The notes beneath the pieces were generated by a model, which had not been told where the DNA came from, did no database searches, and was given only the letters and a program-made list of their open reading frames with translations. A stretch of 64,000 bases of DNA from Novosphingobium clariflavum (GTDB lineage: Bacteria; Pseudomonadota; Alphaproteobacteria; Sphingomonadales; Sphingomonadaceae). The stretch covers positions 124,001 through 188,000 of the forward strand of contig NZ_JAPCWC010000001.1 in the NCBI RefSeq assembly GCF_026420865.1, in the 5' to 3' direction. A program made the position numbers and the translations under genes. Shown here one piece after another: positions 25,562-33,735 of this stretch; within the stretch, counting starts at the first letter, position 1; every line of letters begins with the position of its first letter.

Positions 25562-26286
25562 GAGAGCCAGTCGAACACGGCATCCACGCTGTGCGCGGTC
25601 TCGGTCGGCGCGGCGATCGGGCGCTCGATCATCATGACCGGAATGCCAAGGCGGCGCGCGGCGATGAGCTTGGCCTGCGCGCCGTGGCCGCCCGCGTTCT
25701 TGCAGACGACGAGGTCGATCCGGTGCTGCGCCAGCAAGCGCATGTCGTCTTGTTCCGTGAAGGGGCCGCGATCAACGACAAGATGATGGTCGGGAAGGGC
25801 CGGCGGCTGCCGGGGCCGGTCGACGAAGCGCAGCAGGTAATGGTGTTGGCCTTGCGCGGCGAAGGCCTCGACATGCATGCGGCCGAGCGCCAGCATCACC
25901 CGGCGCGGCGGTCCGGCAAGCGCGGCGACGGCGGCGGCCATATCGGGCACGGATTGCCAGCGGTCGCCCGGCTGCGGCGTCCAGCCGGGGCGGGTGAGCG
26001 TGAGCAGCGGCGTGCCGGTCGCCTCGGCGGCGGCCAGGGCATTGCGGCTCATGGTGGCCGCGAACGGATGGGTCGCATCGATCAGGTGGGAGACGTGGTG
26101 GTCCTGCAAGTACTGCGCAAGGCCGTCCGCTCCGCCGAAGCCGCCGATCCGCACCGGGATCGGTTGGCTGCGCGGCGCCTCGGTGCGTCCGGCGTAGCTG
26201 AGCATGGCCTTCACTCCCCGTTCCGCCATGGCGCGGGCGAGCGCGCTTGCTTCGGTGGTGCCGCCCAGGATGAGGATATGGGACAT
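25537..26286 (-). CDS. cobK: Precorrin-6A reductase, on opposite strand to the rest of the operon
   Basis: A 249-aa NAD(P)H-dependent enzyme reducing precorrin-6A (CobF product) to precorrin-6B. The N-terminus MSHILILGGTTEASALARAM has the nucleotide loop; DATHPFAATMSRNA, GRMHVEAF and CKNAGGHGAQAKLIAAR are family features. It is encoded on the minus strand between cobJ and cobL. Its ATG (26284-26286) and the cobL ATG (26285-26287) share the tetranucleotide CATG, so no DNA separates them. GGGAG lies 8 nt upstream, within cobL. Its promoter must therefore lie inside cobL, antisense, and would escape direct riboswitch control. Confidence 0.93.
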   Translation of the reverse strand: MSHILILGGTTEASALARAMAERGVKAMLSYAGRTEAPRSQPIPVRIGGFGGADGLAQYLQDHHVSHLIDATHPFAATMSRNALAAAEATGTPLLTLTRPGWTPQPGDRWQSVPDMAAAVAALAGPPRRVMLALGRMHVEAFAAQGQHHYLLRFVDRPRQPPALPDHHLVVDRGPFTEQDDMRLLAQHRIDLVVCKNAGGHGAQAKLIAARRLGIPVMMIERPIAAPTETAHSVDAVFDWLSHSADLGV

Positions 26287-27493
26287 GACTGATTCTCCCG
26301 GGCGGGCCTGGCTGACGCTGGTCGGCATCGGCGAGGATGGCCTTTCCGGCCTCTGCGCAGATGCCCGCGCGGTGCTGGCCGAAGCCGATCTGGTGACCGG
26401 CGCCGAACGGCACATGGCGTTGGTGGGCGGACTTAGGGCCGAATGCCGGACATGGCCAGTGCCCTTTGCCAGCGGCATTGACGGCCTCCTCGCCGAGCGC
26501 GGGCGGCGCACGGTGATGTTGGTGTCGGGTGACCCGTTCTGGTTCGGTGCGGGTTCGGTGATCGCGCGCCATCTGGCACCGCACGAGTGGACGGCGATGC
26601 CCGGACGCTCGACCTTTTCGCTGGCGGCGGCGCGGTTGGGCTGGGCGCTGGAAACGACCGTCTGCCTTGGCCTTCATGCGGCCCCGCTGGCGCGATTACG
26701 CCCACATCTGGCGCCGGGCGTGCAGGTGCTGGTTCTGGTGCGGGACGGCGCGGCGGTGGCGGAGCTCATGGCCTATCTGACAGCGCAAGGTTTCGGCGCT
26801 TCCGAGGTCACGGTGCTGGAGGCACTGGGCGGCCCGCGCGAACGCATTCGTTCCATGCGCGCCGATGCAGAGGCTTTTGCCGATGCGGCGCATCCGGTGG
26901 CGCTTGGCATACGGTTCGCAGGGAACGGGGCGGTTCTGCCCCGAGCGAGCGGGGTGGCTGACGACTGGTTCCAGCATGACGGGCAGATCACCAAGCGCCC
27001 CGTGCGCGCGCTCACGCTCTCGGCGCTGGCGCCGCGTGCCGGCGAACGCCTGTGGGACATCGGCTGCGGGTCGGGCTCCATTGCCATCGAGTGGCTGCTC
27101 GCAGATCCCGCCATGCAGGCGACCGGGTTCGAGGCCGATCCCGAGCGGGCGGAGCGGGCGCGGGGCAATGCCCGGACGCTGGGCGTGGACCGGTTGCAGG
27201 TGGTCGAAGGGCGCGTGCCCGATGGTCTGGCGGATCACCCGCTGCCCGACGCGGTGTTCATCGGCGGCGGGCTGAGCGAGGCCTTGCTCGACAGGCTTTG
27301 GAAGCTGCTGGGCAAGGGCACACGCATCGTCGCCAATGCGGTGACGCTGGAATCGGAAGCCCTGCTGGCAAAGTGGCAGGCGGACAAGGGCGGTGACCTG
27401 CTGCGGATCGAACTCGCGCAGGCAGCCCCGCTCGGCACGCGGCGCGGGTGGAAGGCGCAGTATCCGGTGGTGCAGTGGAGCGCGGTGCGATGA
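26285..27493 (+). CDS. cobL: Precorrin-6Y C5,15-methyltransferase (decarboxylating)
   Basis: A 402-aa bifunctional protein. The N-terminal domain (about 1-205) is a tetrapyrrole methylase (WLTLVGIGEDGLSGLCADAR, VMLVSGDPFWFGAGSVI). The C-terminal domain (about 210-402) is a class I methyltransferase with SAM motif LWDIGCGSGSIAIEWLLADP, which also decarboxylates. Together they methylate C5 and C15 and remove the C12 acetate carboxyl, giving precorrin-8X. Start ATG 26285 overlaps the divergent cobK start. The next gene, cobE, overlaps by 4 nt. Confidence 0.95.
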   Translation: MTDSPGRAWLTLVGIGEDGLSGLCADARAVLAEADLVTGAERHMALVGGLRAECRTWPVPFASGIDGLLAERGRRTVMLVSGDPFWFGAGSVIARHLAPHEWTAMPGRSTFSLAAARLGWALETTVCLGLHAAPLARLRPHLAPGVQVLVLVRDGAAVAELMAYLTAQGFGASEVTVLEALGGPRERIRSMRADAEAFADAAHPVALGIRFAGNGAVLPRASGVADDWFQHDGQITKRPVRALTLSALAPRAGERLWDIGCGSGSIAIEWLLADPAMQATGFEADPERAERARGNARTLGVDRLQVVEGRVPDGLADHPLPDAVFIGGGLSEALLDRLWKLLGKGTRIVANAVTLESEALLAKWQADKGGDLLRIELAQAAPLGTRRGWKAQYPVVQWSAVR

Positions 27494-27861
27494 TCGTCGC
27501 CGGCTTCGGCTTCCGGCAGGGTGCGACTTTGGCCTCGCTCGAGAGCGCGCTGGAGCTTGGCCGCAGGCAGGTGCCTTCCCTCTGCATCGCCCTGCTCGCC
27601 GCGCCTGAGGACAAGTGCGGGCTTGTGGCCGAACTGGCCGCGCGGCTTGGACTTCCGGTTCTCGGCATTGCCCCGCAGGCGCTGGAGGCAGCAGCGACAG
27701 TCACCCGGTCCGCCGCCAGCCTCGCCGCCCGCGGCACCGGCAGCGTTGCCGAAGCCTCCGCGCTCGCCGCGACAGGCGCGCCGTCACGCCTGATCGTCTC
27801 CCGTATCGTTTCGTCAGACCGGATGGCCACTTGCGCCATTGCCGAAGGAGCCTTGTCTTGA
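27490..27861 (+). CDS. cobE: CobE / CbiG C-terminal-like cobalamin biosynthesis protein
   Basis: A 123-aa protein matching the CbiG C-terminal domain family, to which CobE belongs ([20 protein letters not shown] at the start, [10 protein letters not shown] at the end). CobE is needed in the aerobic pathway, but its exact step is not settled; in anaerobic producers CbiG opens the delta-lactone of cobalt-precorrin-5. It overlaps cobL by 4 nt upstream and cobM by 4 nt downstream. Confidence 0.88.
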   Translation: MIVAGFGFRQGATLASLESALELGRRQVPSLCIALLAAPEDKCGLVAELAARLGLPVLGIAPQALEAAATVTRSAASLAARGTGSVAEASALAATGAPSRLIVSRIVSSDRMATCAIAEGALS

Positions 27862-28643
27862 CTGTCCATTTCATCGGCGCCGGTCCCGGCGCGCCCGATC
27901 TGCTGACCTTGCGCGGACGCGACCTGATCGCCGCCAGCCCGGTCTGCCTCTATGCCGGATCGCTGGTGCCCGCCGCCGTGCTTGGCCATTGCCCGCCGGG
28001 TGCGCGCATCGTCAACACTGCGCCGATGGACCTCGACGCGATCATCGAGACGATCCGCGAGGCGCATGAGGCCGGGCAGGACGTGGCGCGGCTCCATTCG
28101 GGCGATCTTTCGGTCTGGTCAGCCATGGGCGAGCAGGTGCGACGCCTGCGCGCGCTCGCCATTCCCTTCACCGTGACGCCGGGGGTTCCCGCTTTTGCTG
28201 CCGCTGCCGCCGCGCTGGAAACGGAACTGACGGTGCCGGCGCTGGCGCAGTCGGTGGTGCTGACGCGCACCCCTGGCCGCGCCAGCACGATGCCCGAGCG
28301 CGAGAGCCTGGAACGCTTCGCCGCGACCGGAGCGACGCTGGCGATCCACCTCTCGATCCACAATCTCGAGGCGGTGGTGCGCGATCTCCTGCCTTCCTAC
28401 GGCAGCGACTGCCCGGTGGCGGTGGTCTGGCGGGCGAGCTGGCCGGACGAGCGGATCGTGCGCGCCACGCTGGCAACGGTGGAGGCGGCGGTGGCGGGCA
28501 GCATGGAGCGTACCGCGCTGATCCTTGTGGGGCCCTCGCTGGGCGCGCATGTGGAAGGTGAAAGCAGCCTCTATGCTGCAGGCTACGACCGCCGCTTCCG
28601 CCCGCAATCGGCGCAGTCGGTCTTCGCTGGCCGCGAGGACTGA
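27858..28643 (+). CDS. cobM: Precorrin-4 C11-methyltransferase
   Basis: A 261-aa tetrapyrrole methylase methylating C11 of precorrin-4 to give precorrin-5. Motifs: [55 protein letters not shown] and [18 protein letters not shown]. Start: TTG 27858, decided by GAAGGAG 7 nt upstream and a 4-nt overlap with the cobE stop (TTGA). Confidence 0.95.
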   Translation: MTVHFIGAGPGAPDLLTLRGRDLIAASPVCLYAGSLVPAAVLGHCPPGARIVNTAPMDLDAIIETIREAHEAGQDVARLHSGDLSVWSAMGEQVRRLRALAIPFTVTPGVPAFAAAAAALETELTVPALAQSVVLTRTPGRASTMPERESLERFAATGATLAIHLSIHNLEAVVRDLLPSYGSDCPVAVVWRASWPDERIVRATLATVEAAVAGSMERTALILVGPSLGAHVEGESSLYAAGYDRRFRPQSAQSVFAGRED

Positions 28644-28651
28644 GCGCGGCG

Positions 28652-29425
28652 ATGATCGATCTGCACCTGATCGGCATTGGTACCGGCAATCCCGATCATC
28701 TGACGATGGCGGCGATCCGGGCCATGAACGGGGCCGACCTGATCCTGCTCCCGCGCAAGGGCGGGGAAGGCGATGGCAGAAGCGATCTCGTCGATCTGCG
28801 CCGCGTCCTTTGCGACAAGGTGCTGACCCGGCCGGTGCGGGTGGTGGAGTTCGATCTTCCCGCTCGCGCCGCCGAGGGTCCCTATATCGAGGCGGTGCGT
28901 GACTGGCATGCCGCCATCGCTGCGGCCTGGCGTGCAGAGATCGATGCCCATCTCCCGCGCGGGGGCAAGCTGGCGCTGCTCGTCTGGGGCGATCCTTCGC
29001 TCTATGACAGCACCTTGCGTATTGCCGCGCGATTGCAGCGCGAAGGACTTGATCTGCGGTCCCATGTCGTCCCCGGGATCAGCAGCGTGCAACTGCTGAC
29101 GGCGGCCCATGCGATCCCGCTGAACACGCTGGCCTCGTCGGTCACCATCACCACCGGGCGGCGGCTGCGCGAACAGGGTTGGCCGGAAGGCGCCGATACA
29201 GTGGTGGTGATGCTTGATGGGGGCTGTGCGTTCGAAACGCTGCCGGCGGAAGGTATCGAGATCTGGTGGGGCGGTTTCCTTGGCTTGCCGCAGGAAGCGC
29301 TCGTCAGCGGACCGCTGGCCGAGGCCGGGCCGCACATAGTCGCGCTCAGGGCTATGCTGCGCAAGAAGCATGGCTGGATAATGGACATCTACCTGCTGCG
29401 ACGGTCAGCGGGTTCCCGGCTTTGA
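28652..29425 (+). CDS. cobF: Precorrin-6A synthase (deacetylating)
   Basis: A 257-aa tetrapyrrole methylase that methylates C1 of precorrin-5 with loss of the C2-derived acetyl unit. Motifs: DLHLIGIGTGNPDHLTMAAI, LALLVWGDPSLYDSTLRIA, HVVPGISSVQLLTAAHAIPL and LNTLASSVTITTGRRLRE. Start ATG 28652, 8 nt after cobM. It is the last gene of the operon; its TGA is fused to the reverse copy of the mosaic repeat at 29424. Confidence 0.94.
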   Translation: MIDLHLIGIGTGNPDHLTMAAIRAMNGADLILLPRKGGEGDGRSDLVDLRRVLCDKVLTRPVRVVEFDLPARAAEGPYIEAVRDWHAAIAAAWRAEIDAHLPRGGKLALLVWGDPSLYDSTLRIAARLQREGLDLRSHVVPGISSVQLLTAAHAIPLNTLASSVTITTGRRLREQGWPEGADTVVVMLDGGCAFETLPAEGIEIWWGGFLGLPQEALVSGPLAEAGPHIVALRAMLRKKHGWIMDIYLLRRSAGSRL

Positions 29426-29488
29426 GCAGTTTCCGATCGGATTGCATCGGATCAATTGTTCTAGGATTCTCGTATTACGCGTTTTCCG
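29424..29488 (-). repeat. Mosaic intergenic repeat, copy B (partial, reversed)
   Basis: The reverse complement reads CGGAAAACGCGTAA...TAGAACAATTGATCCGATGCA and ends in CTGCTC, matching the right half of the copy at 7008-7107 with about 80 percent identity by eye. The left palindrome arm is missing. It begins inside the cobF stop codon, and degenerate positions suggest an older copy. The rest of the gap to 29658 shows no gene. Confidence 0.75.
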
Positions 29489-29658
29489 AAAAATGGCTGA
29501 CAGGATGGGGTCGCCCATCCCGCCAGCCAGTCCAGGGTAAACCCGTAAAACGGGTCGCCCTTCGGGTCGCCTCGTAAAATCGTCGCACCTGGCGCAAAGC
29601 GCGGATCGCGCTGCAGCCTCTGGAAACAGGGACTGCTGCATGGCTGAAGGGAGAACCA

Positions 29659-29675
29659 TCCGGGAAATTCCCGGA
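29659..29675 (-). terminator. Candidate hairpin after response regulator gene
   Basis: TCCGGGAA and TTCCCGGA are inverted around one A, 4 nt past the response regulator stop (minus strand). The loop would be about 5 nt once the inner pairs open. There is no T-tract. Confidence 0.35.
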
Positions 29676-29679
29676 GGCG

Positions 29680-30309
29680 TTATCGTGGCAGGGGGGGCGT
29701 TCCCTCACCACGGCTGAGTGCGATGAGCTGCGCCAGCCCGTTGGTCTGCGTCTTGGCCACGATCGCGGCGCGGTGGTCCTCCACGGTGCGCGCCGAGATC
29801 GCCAGGCGTTCGGCGATTTCCTTGTTGCTGTGTCCGCGCACGAGCAGGTCGAAAACCTCCCGTTCGCGCCGGGTGAAAAGGGCGGTCAGGGTGAGGATGC
29901 GCCGTTCGCGCTCCGACCAGTTCAGCCCTTCGGAGACCGCGCTGACAAGGCGGTCGGTGTCGATCGGCTTCTCCAGATAGTCGAGCCCGCCATGTCGGCG
30001 CACGGCATCGACGGCGTGGGTGGTGGTCGGCCAGGCTGTCATGAACACCAGGGCGAGGGACGGGACGCGGCTGCGCAGGCTTTCCGCGAAAGCGAAGCCA
30101 TCGGTGGTGCCGAGCTGGATGTCGCTGACGAGGCAGCCGAATACCTGTCTGTCCAGTGCGGCGGACACGGTTGCGGTGTCGAAGAACGCCTGCGCCGCGA
30201 AGCCGTGCCGGATGAGCAGCCGGGCGATGGTGCAGGCGAGATCTTCATCATCGTCCAGCACGGCGACCATGGCGGGCGGGGGCGCCGCGTGAGGGGATTG
30301 GATCGTCAT
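29680..30309 (-). CDS. Response regulator, FixJ/NarL type with LuxR helix-turn-helix
   Basis: A 209-aa cytoplasmic transcription factor. The receiver domain (about 13-125) has the acidic pocket LDDDEDLA near 19-25, phospho-acceptor D63 in CLVSDIQLGT and Lys in DYLEKPID. The C-terminal LuxR-type HTH (about 140-205) has LFTRREREVFDLLVRGHSNK and ISARTVEDHRAAI. It is translationally coupled to the upstream histidine kinase (ATGA overlap), its obvious partner. Its location between the B12 and xyloglucan loci does not tell which genes it controls. Confidence 0.92.
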   Translation of the reverse strand: MTIQSPHAAPPPAMVAVLDDDEDLACTIARLLIRHGFAAQAFFDTATVSAALDRQVFGCLVSDIQLGTTDGFAFAESLRSRVPSLALVFMTAWPTTTHAVDAVRRHGGLDYLEKPIDTDRLVSAVSEGLNWSERERRILTLTALFTRREREVFDLLVRGHSNKEIAERLAISARTVEDHRAAIVAKTQTNGLAQLIALSRGEGTPPLPR

Positions 30310-31982
30310 GTCTCGGTTCCGGAACGAGGCGAGTGGAGCGGCAGCGAAACCACCATGTGCACGAAGCCCGGCTCGTCGTCGCGGACCAGCATGCCGCCGT
30401 GGGCCTCGACGATGGTGCGAGCAATGATGACGCCTATGCCCATCCCGGCCCCTGATGCCGAGGGCGGCGCGGAGCGGGCCGAAACGGCGTTGGTGATCCG
30501 GATGACAGCGTCGTCGCCCCGCATCTGCGTGCTCATCCGCACGGTGCGGTCCGCAGCGGCGGTGATGGCATTGCGCAGCAGGTTGACGAGCGCCTGCGAG
30601 AGCTCGATTTCCTGGGCATGTACGGTGAGGTCGGGCGGAACCGGTGCCAGCACCAGCTGGCATTGCGCGCTGCGCAGTTCCGGCGCGACCATCTGCACCG
30701 ATGATTGCAGCAGCATGCACAGCGGCAGGGGAGACGGCTCGTCCACGGAGCGGCCACCGAAACGGCGCAGCCGCCGGACCAGTTCGGAAAGGGTATGGGC
30801 CTTGCGGTCGACCAGTGCGGCACTTTGCGCGATGTCGGCATCGAGGTCGGCAGTGCGGCTCTTGAGGTGGCCTGCCTCGATCGCCAGCGTGGAGAGCGGT
30901 TGGCTGATCTCGTGGATCACGGCCACCGACATGGCCCGCAGCGTCTTCAGCCGCTCCGCCTGGAACAGCAGGCGGTTGCGCCGTGCGAGCATGTCCTCGG
31001 CAATCTTCTGGGTGTCGGCGTAACAGCCCGACAGCCAGGTGACGATGGCGACGGCGGCGAGGCTGAGGTGCAGGTTCAGCCGCTCTCCATCGCCGAGCGG
31101 CCCGGCGGAATAGGGGAGGAACAGGGCAACGACGGCCAGGATCGTGAACCAGGCGGCGGTGCGGCCATGGCGCAGGCCGATCCAGGCCCCCGCGAGGAGC
31201 AGCGGTGTCGGTTGCGCGCCGAGACCGGCGCGCCATAGCGCGACGGTCAGCCACATGGAGGCGCCGAGGATGACGGCGCCGGGCACGAGCAGTCGCCAGC
31301 CGGGCATGGTAAGGGCGCGGCGTTCGGCCGAGCGATAGAAGCGTGCGAGCGAGAGCAATGGCGGCGCCAGCACGATGATGCCGAGCAGGTCGCCGAGGGC
31401 CAGGCCGGTCAGCGACACCACCAGCTGCACCCGGATCGCCGATGGTCCCGCCGTGGGAGGCAGCGCCAGTTCCAGCGGTACGAACATCAGCGCATTGAGC
31501 ACTGGGGCCAGCAGCGCGGCGATACCCAGGCGCATGGGGGCAGCGGTAACCGGTTCGCTGCCGCTTTCGCCACGATGGCCTGACAGGCGGCCGGCCATGG
31601 AGCGGGCAATCGCGATCGCGGCAGCGTAGGCAAGGGCCGGGCGCATGATGCTGATGCTGTCGTGAATGACACCGGATCCGGTGAGCGGCAGCGCCCCGGT
31701 CATCGCATCGACACACAGTTCCGTGGCCATCAACCAAGGGGTGATCGCCAGGCCGCGCCGCCAGAGTGCCGCAAAACGCAGTCCGGCGGCGGGATACCAT
31801 AGCGAAAAGAATCCGCCTCCGCCCCATGGGTGGGCCGCCCAATGCAAGGCGGCGAAGGCCAGCCCGTAAAGTGCCAGCAGCAGAAGATCCGGGGCGTACC
31901 TGCGGGCAAGATCCGCCGTCAGGTCTGCCGCGCCGATGTGCGCGCCGCCCGCCTTCGCGGAAATCGTCTTGGTCCAGTCCAT
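30306..31982 (-). CDS. MASE1-domain sensor histidine kinase
   Basis: About 558 aa. The N-terminal third to half (about 30-325) holds many hydrophobic helices and resembles the MASE1 integral-membrane sensor (APDLLLLALYGLAFAALHW, WYPAAGLRFAAL). The kinase part has H357 in VAVIHEISQPLSTLA (H-box), NLLRNAITAAADRT (N-box) and GAGMGIGVIIARTIVEAHGG (G-box). It autophosphorylates and passes phosphate to the coupled response regulator. The ligand is unknown. I chose ATG 31982 (MDWTKTISA); a TTG at 32069 would add 29 residues and run to 4 nt from the GH43 stop. No good Shine-Dalgarno is visible for either. Confidence 0.88.
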   Translation of the reverse strand: MDWTKTISAKAGGAHIGAADLTADLARRYAPDLLLLALYGLAFAALHWAAHPWGGGGFFSLWYPAAGLRFAALWRRGLAITPWLMATELCVDAMTGALPLTGSGVIHDSISIMRPALAYAAAIAIARSMAGRLSGHRGESGSEPVTAAPMRLGIAALLAPVLNALMFVPLELALPPTAGPSAIRVQLVVSLTGLALGDLLGIIVLAPPLLSLARFYRSAERRALTMPGWRLLVPGAVILGASMWLTVALWRAGLGAQPTPLLLAGAWIGLRHGRTAAWFTILAVVALFLPYSAGPLGDGERLNLHLSLAAVAIVTWLSGCYADTQKIAEDMLARRNRLLFQAERLKTLRAMSVAVIHEISQPLSTLAIEAGHLKSRTADLDADIAQSAALVDRKAHTLSELVRRLRRFGGRSVDEPSPLPLCMLLQSSVQMVAPELRSAQCQLVLAPVPPDLTVHAQEIELSQALVNLLRNAITAAADRTVRMSTQMRGDDAVIRITNAVSARSAPPSASGAGMGIGVIIARTIVEAHGGMLVRDDEPGFVHMVVSLPLHSPRSGTET

Positions 31983-31997
31983 CACGGCACGGGCTTT

Positions 31998-32061
31998 GGC
32001 CGGTTTGCCGGAAACGGGGAACCCGGAATATTCACGGGGCTCCGCTTCCGGCAAGCCGGCC
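31998..32061 (-). terminator. Long hairpin between GH43 and histidine kinase genes
   Basis: Arms 31998-32017 and 32042-32061 match at 18 of 20 positions (GGCCGG(T/C)TTGCCGGAA(A/G)CGG), the differences allowing G-U pairs in RNA, around a 24-nt loop. It lies 12 nt past the GH43 stop and immediately before the kinase start, so it probably ends the carbohydrate transcript and insulates the kinase. Confidence 0.6.
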
Positions 32062-32073
32062 TCGCGCAACGTG

Positions 32074-33735
32074 CTAGGCGATCATGGCATTGGCACGGTA
32101 GCGGAAGTCGCGCAGGCGCACTTCGCCCTTTCCGGCGGCATAGATGCCCAGGCGCAGGCTGAGGAACCCGCCGAAGGTGTTGTGATGCATTCCCGAGACT
32201 TCCATGCGCGTATCGTGGCGCTGCCAGCTGCGTCCCTCGTCATGCGAGAAGTGCCAGGTCACGACGTTCTCCCGGTTGGTGAGGCGCAGGCGCAAGGTGC
32301 GCGCAGAATGGGGGATCCCGGCCCACGGCAACTCCTGCGAGTATTCGAAGAGCTTGATCGTCCCGGCCGTGAAGCCCAGCCCGACAAAGGCCTTGTGGTT
32401 GTAGAACAGCAGCAGGCCCGCCTCGGCATCCTCGCTCAGCAGGTCGAGCGTGATCTCGGCCTGGTAACTGCGATCCCCGGCGATGCAGGTGAGCGGCGGG
32501 GAATCCGCAGGGGAGGTGCCGCTCGCGGAGAGCACCAGGCCGCCGGGCCGGTATGCCGAGCGCTTGGCATCGCCGTCCGGCGCGAAAAACGTCCATTGCA
32601 GGCCCATGCGATCCGCGGAAAAATCATCGGACAGAGCCGGAAGCGATGGACCCGGCTTGCCTCCAGCCGGTTTGGCAAGCGGCTGCGAGAGGTCGCCGCC
32701 GCGTGCCTTGAACCAGCCGTCGCTGGTCCACTCGATTGGTTCCAGCAATGTCTGGCGGCCGAGCGTGCGCAGGCCGTTCTCGTAGCCATGGTAGACCATC
32801 CACCAATCGCCCGCCGGTCCTTCGACCAGCGTGGCATGCCCGCGCGACCACCAGGGTTCCGCCGTGTCCTGCGTGCGGACGATGGGATTGTGCGGGCAAT
32901 GCTCCCAGGGCCCGTGGACCGACCGCGAACGGGCGGTGATGACCATGTGCCCCGTGACCGGACCGGCAGTGCCGCCGATGGCGGTGACAAGGTAGAACCA
33001 GTCATCGCGGCGCAGCAGCTTGGGCCCTTCCGGCGCGAAGTTCTCGACGATCCAGTCGTCGGGATAGCGCCAGGGATCGTAGGCCTTTTCCAGAGGACCA
33101 TCGGTGGCAAGGCCGTCGTCGGTCAGCCGGATCTTGCGGATGCCGTTGGTGAAGAGATAGCGCCGCCCGCCCTCGCCCACGACATGGCCCGGATCGATGC
33201 AGCCGGGAATGTCGAGGTCGACCGGATCGCTCCAGGGACCGCGGATGTCATCTGCCCAGATCACGTAGATCGACCAGGGTTTGCCATCGGGAGCGGCGGG
33301 GAGATAAATGAAGTAACGGTCCTTGTGCTTCACCAGGTCGACCGCCCAGACGCTGCCGAGATTGTGCCTGAGGGCCGGCCCGATCGGCGCCCAGTTCACC
33401 AGATCGCGCGACTGCCAGATCACCAGCCCGGGATAATAGTCGAAGGACGAGAACGTCATGTAGTAGACGTCGCCGTCCTTCAGGATCGACGGGTCGGGAT
33501 GATCGCCGGACAGGATCGGGTTGCGATAGGTGCCGTTGCCGAGATCGGCCTTGCGCTGGCCTTCGGGGCCTGTCCCCCAGGTCGGCACGGTGGCGGTGGT
33601 CGCGCGCGCGGTAGTCGCACGCGCGGTGGCCTCGCCGGTCAGCGCAGGGGCGAGGGCAGGCAGGGCGGCGCCGGCAAGCGCACCCTTGAACATGGTGCGG
33701 CGGGTCAGGCTCATGGATGGTTCCTGGTCGGTCAT
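32074..33735 (-). CDS. GH43 glycosidase (beta-xylosidase / alpha-L-arabinofuranosidase)
   Basis: A 553-aa exported enzyme. A twin-arginine signal (SLTRRTMFKGALAGAALPAL, about 9-28) precedes a GH43 five-bladed propeller (about 68-345) with catalytic D81 (HPDPSI), pKa-modulating D181 (CIDPGHV) and acid E236 (APEGPKLL). A C-terminal beta-sandwich (about 365-550) of the DUF1349/GH43_C2 type follows. GH43 enzymes remove xylose or arabinose from hemicellulose; which one cannot be read here. The ATG overlaps the GH39 stop by 4 nt. ATG 33714 (MSLTRR) is an alternative start. It is last of the TBDR-halogenase-GH39-GH43 group. Confidence 0.9.
   Translation of the reverse strand: MTDQEPSMSLTRRTMFKGALAGAALPALAPALTGEATARATTARATTATVPTWGTGPEGQRKADLGNGTYRNPILSGDHPDPSILKDGDVYYMTFSSFDYYPGLVIWQSRDLVNWAPIGPALRHNLGSVWAVDLVKHKDRYFIYLPAAPDGKPWSIYVIWADDIRGPWSDPVDLDIPGCIDPGHVVGEGGRRYLFTNGIRKIRLTDDGLATDGPLEKAYDPWRYPDDWIVENFAPEGPKLLRRDDWFYLVTAIGGTAGPVTGHMVITARSRSVHGPWEHCPHNPIVRTQDTAEPWWSRGHATLVEGPAGDWWMVYHGYENGLRTLGRQTLLEPIEWTSDGWFKARGGDLSQPLAKPAGGKPGPSLPALSDDFSADRMGLQWTFFAPDGDAKRSAYRPGGLVLSASGTSPADSPPLTCIAGDRSYQAEITLDLLSEDAEAGLLLFYNHKAFVGLGFTAGTIKLFEYSQELPWAGIPHSARTLRLRLTNRENVVTWHFSHDEGRSWQRHDTRMEVSGMHHNTFGGFLSLRLGIYAAGKGEVRLRDFRYRANAMIA

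Noticed and set aside
32074-33735. Reading the GH43/GH39 pair as an independent xylan locus
   Set aside because: No endo-xylanase (GH10/GH11) is present and the genes follow the receptor and halogenase on the same strand, so they fit the xyloglucan locus better.
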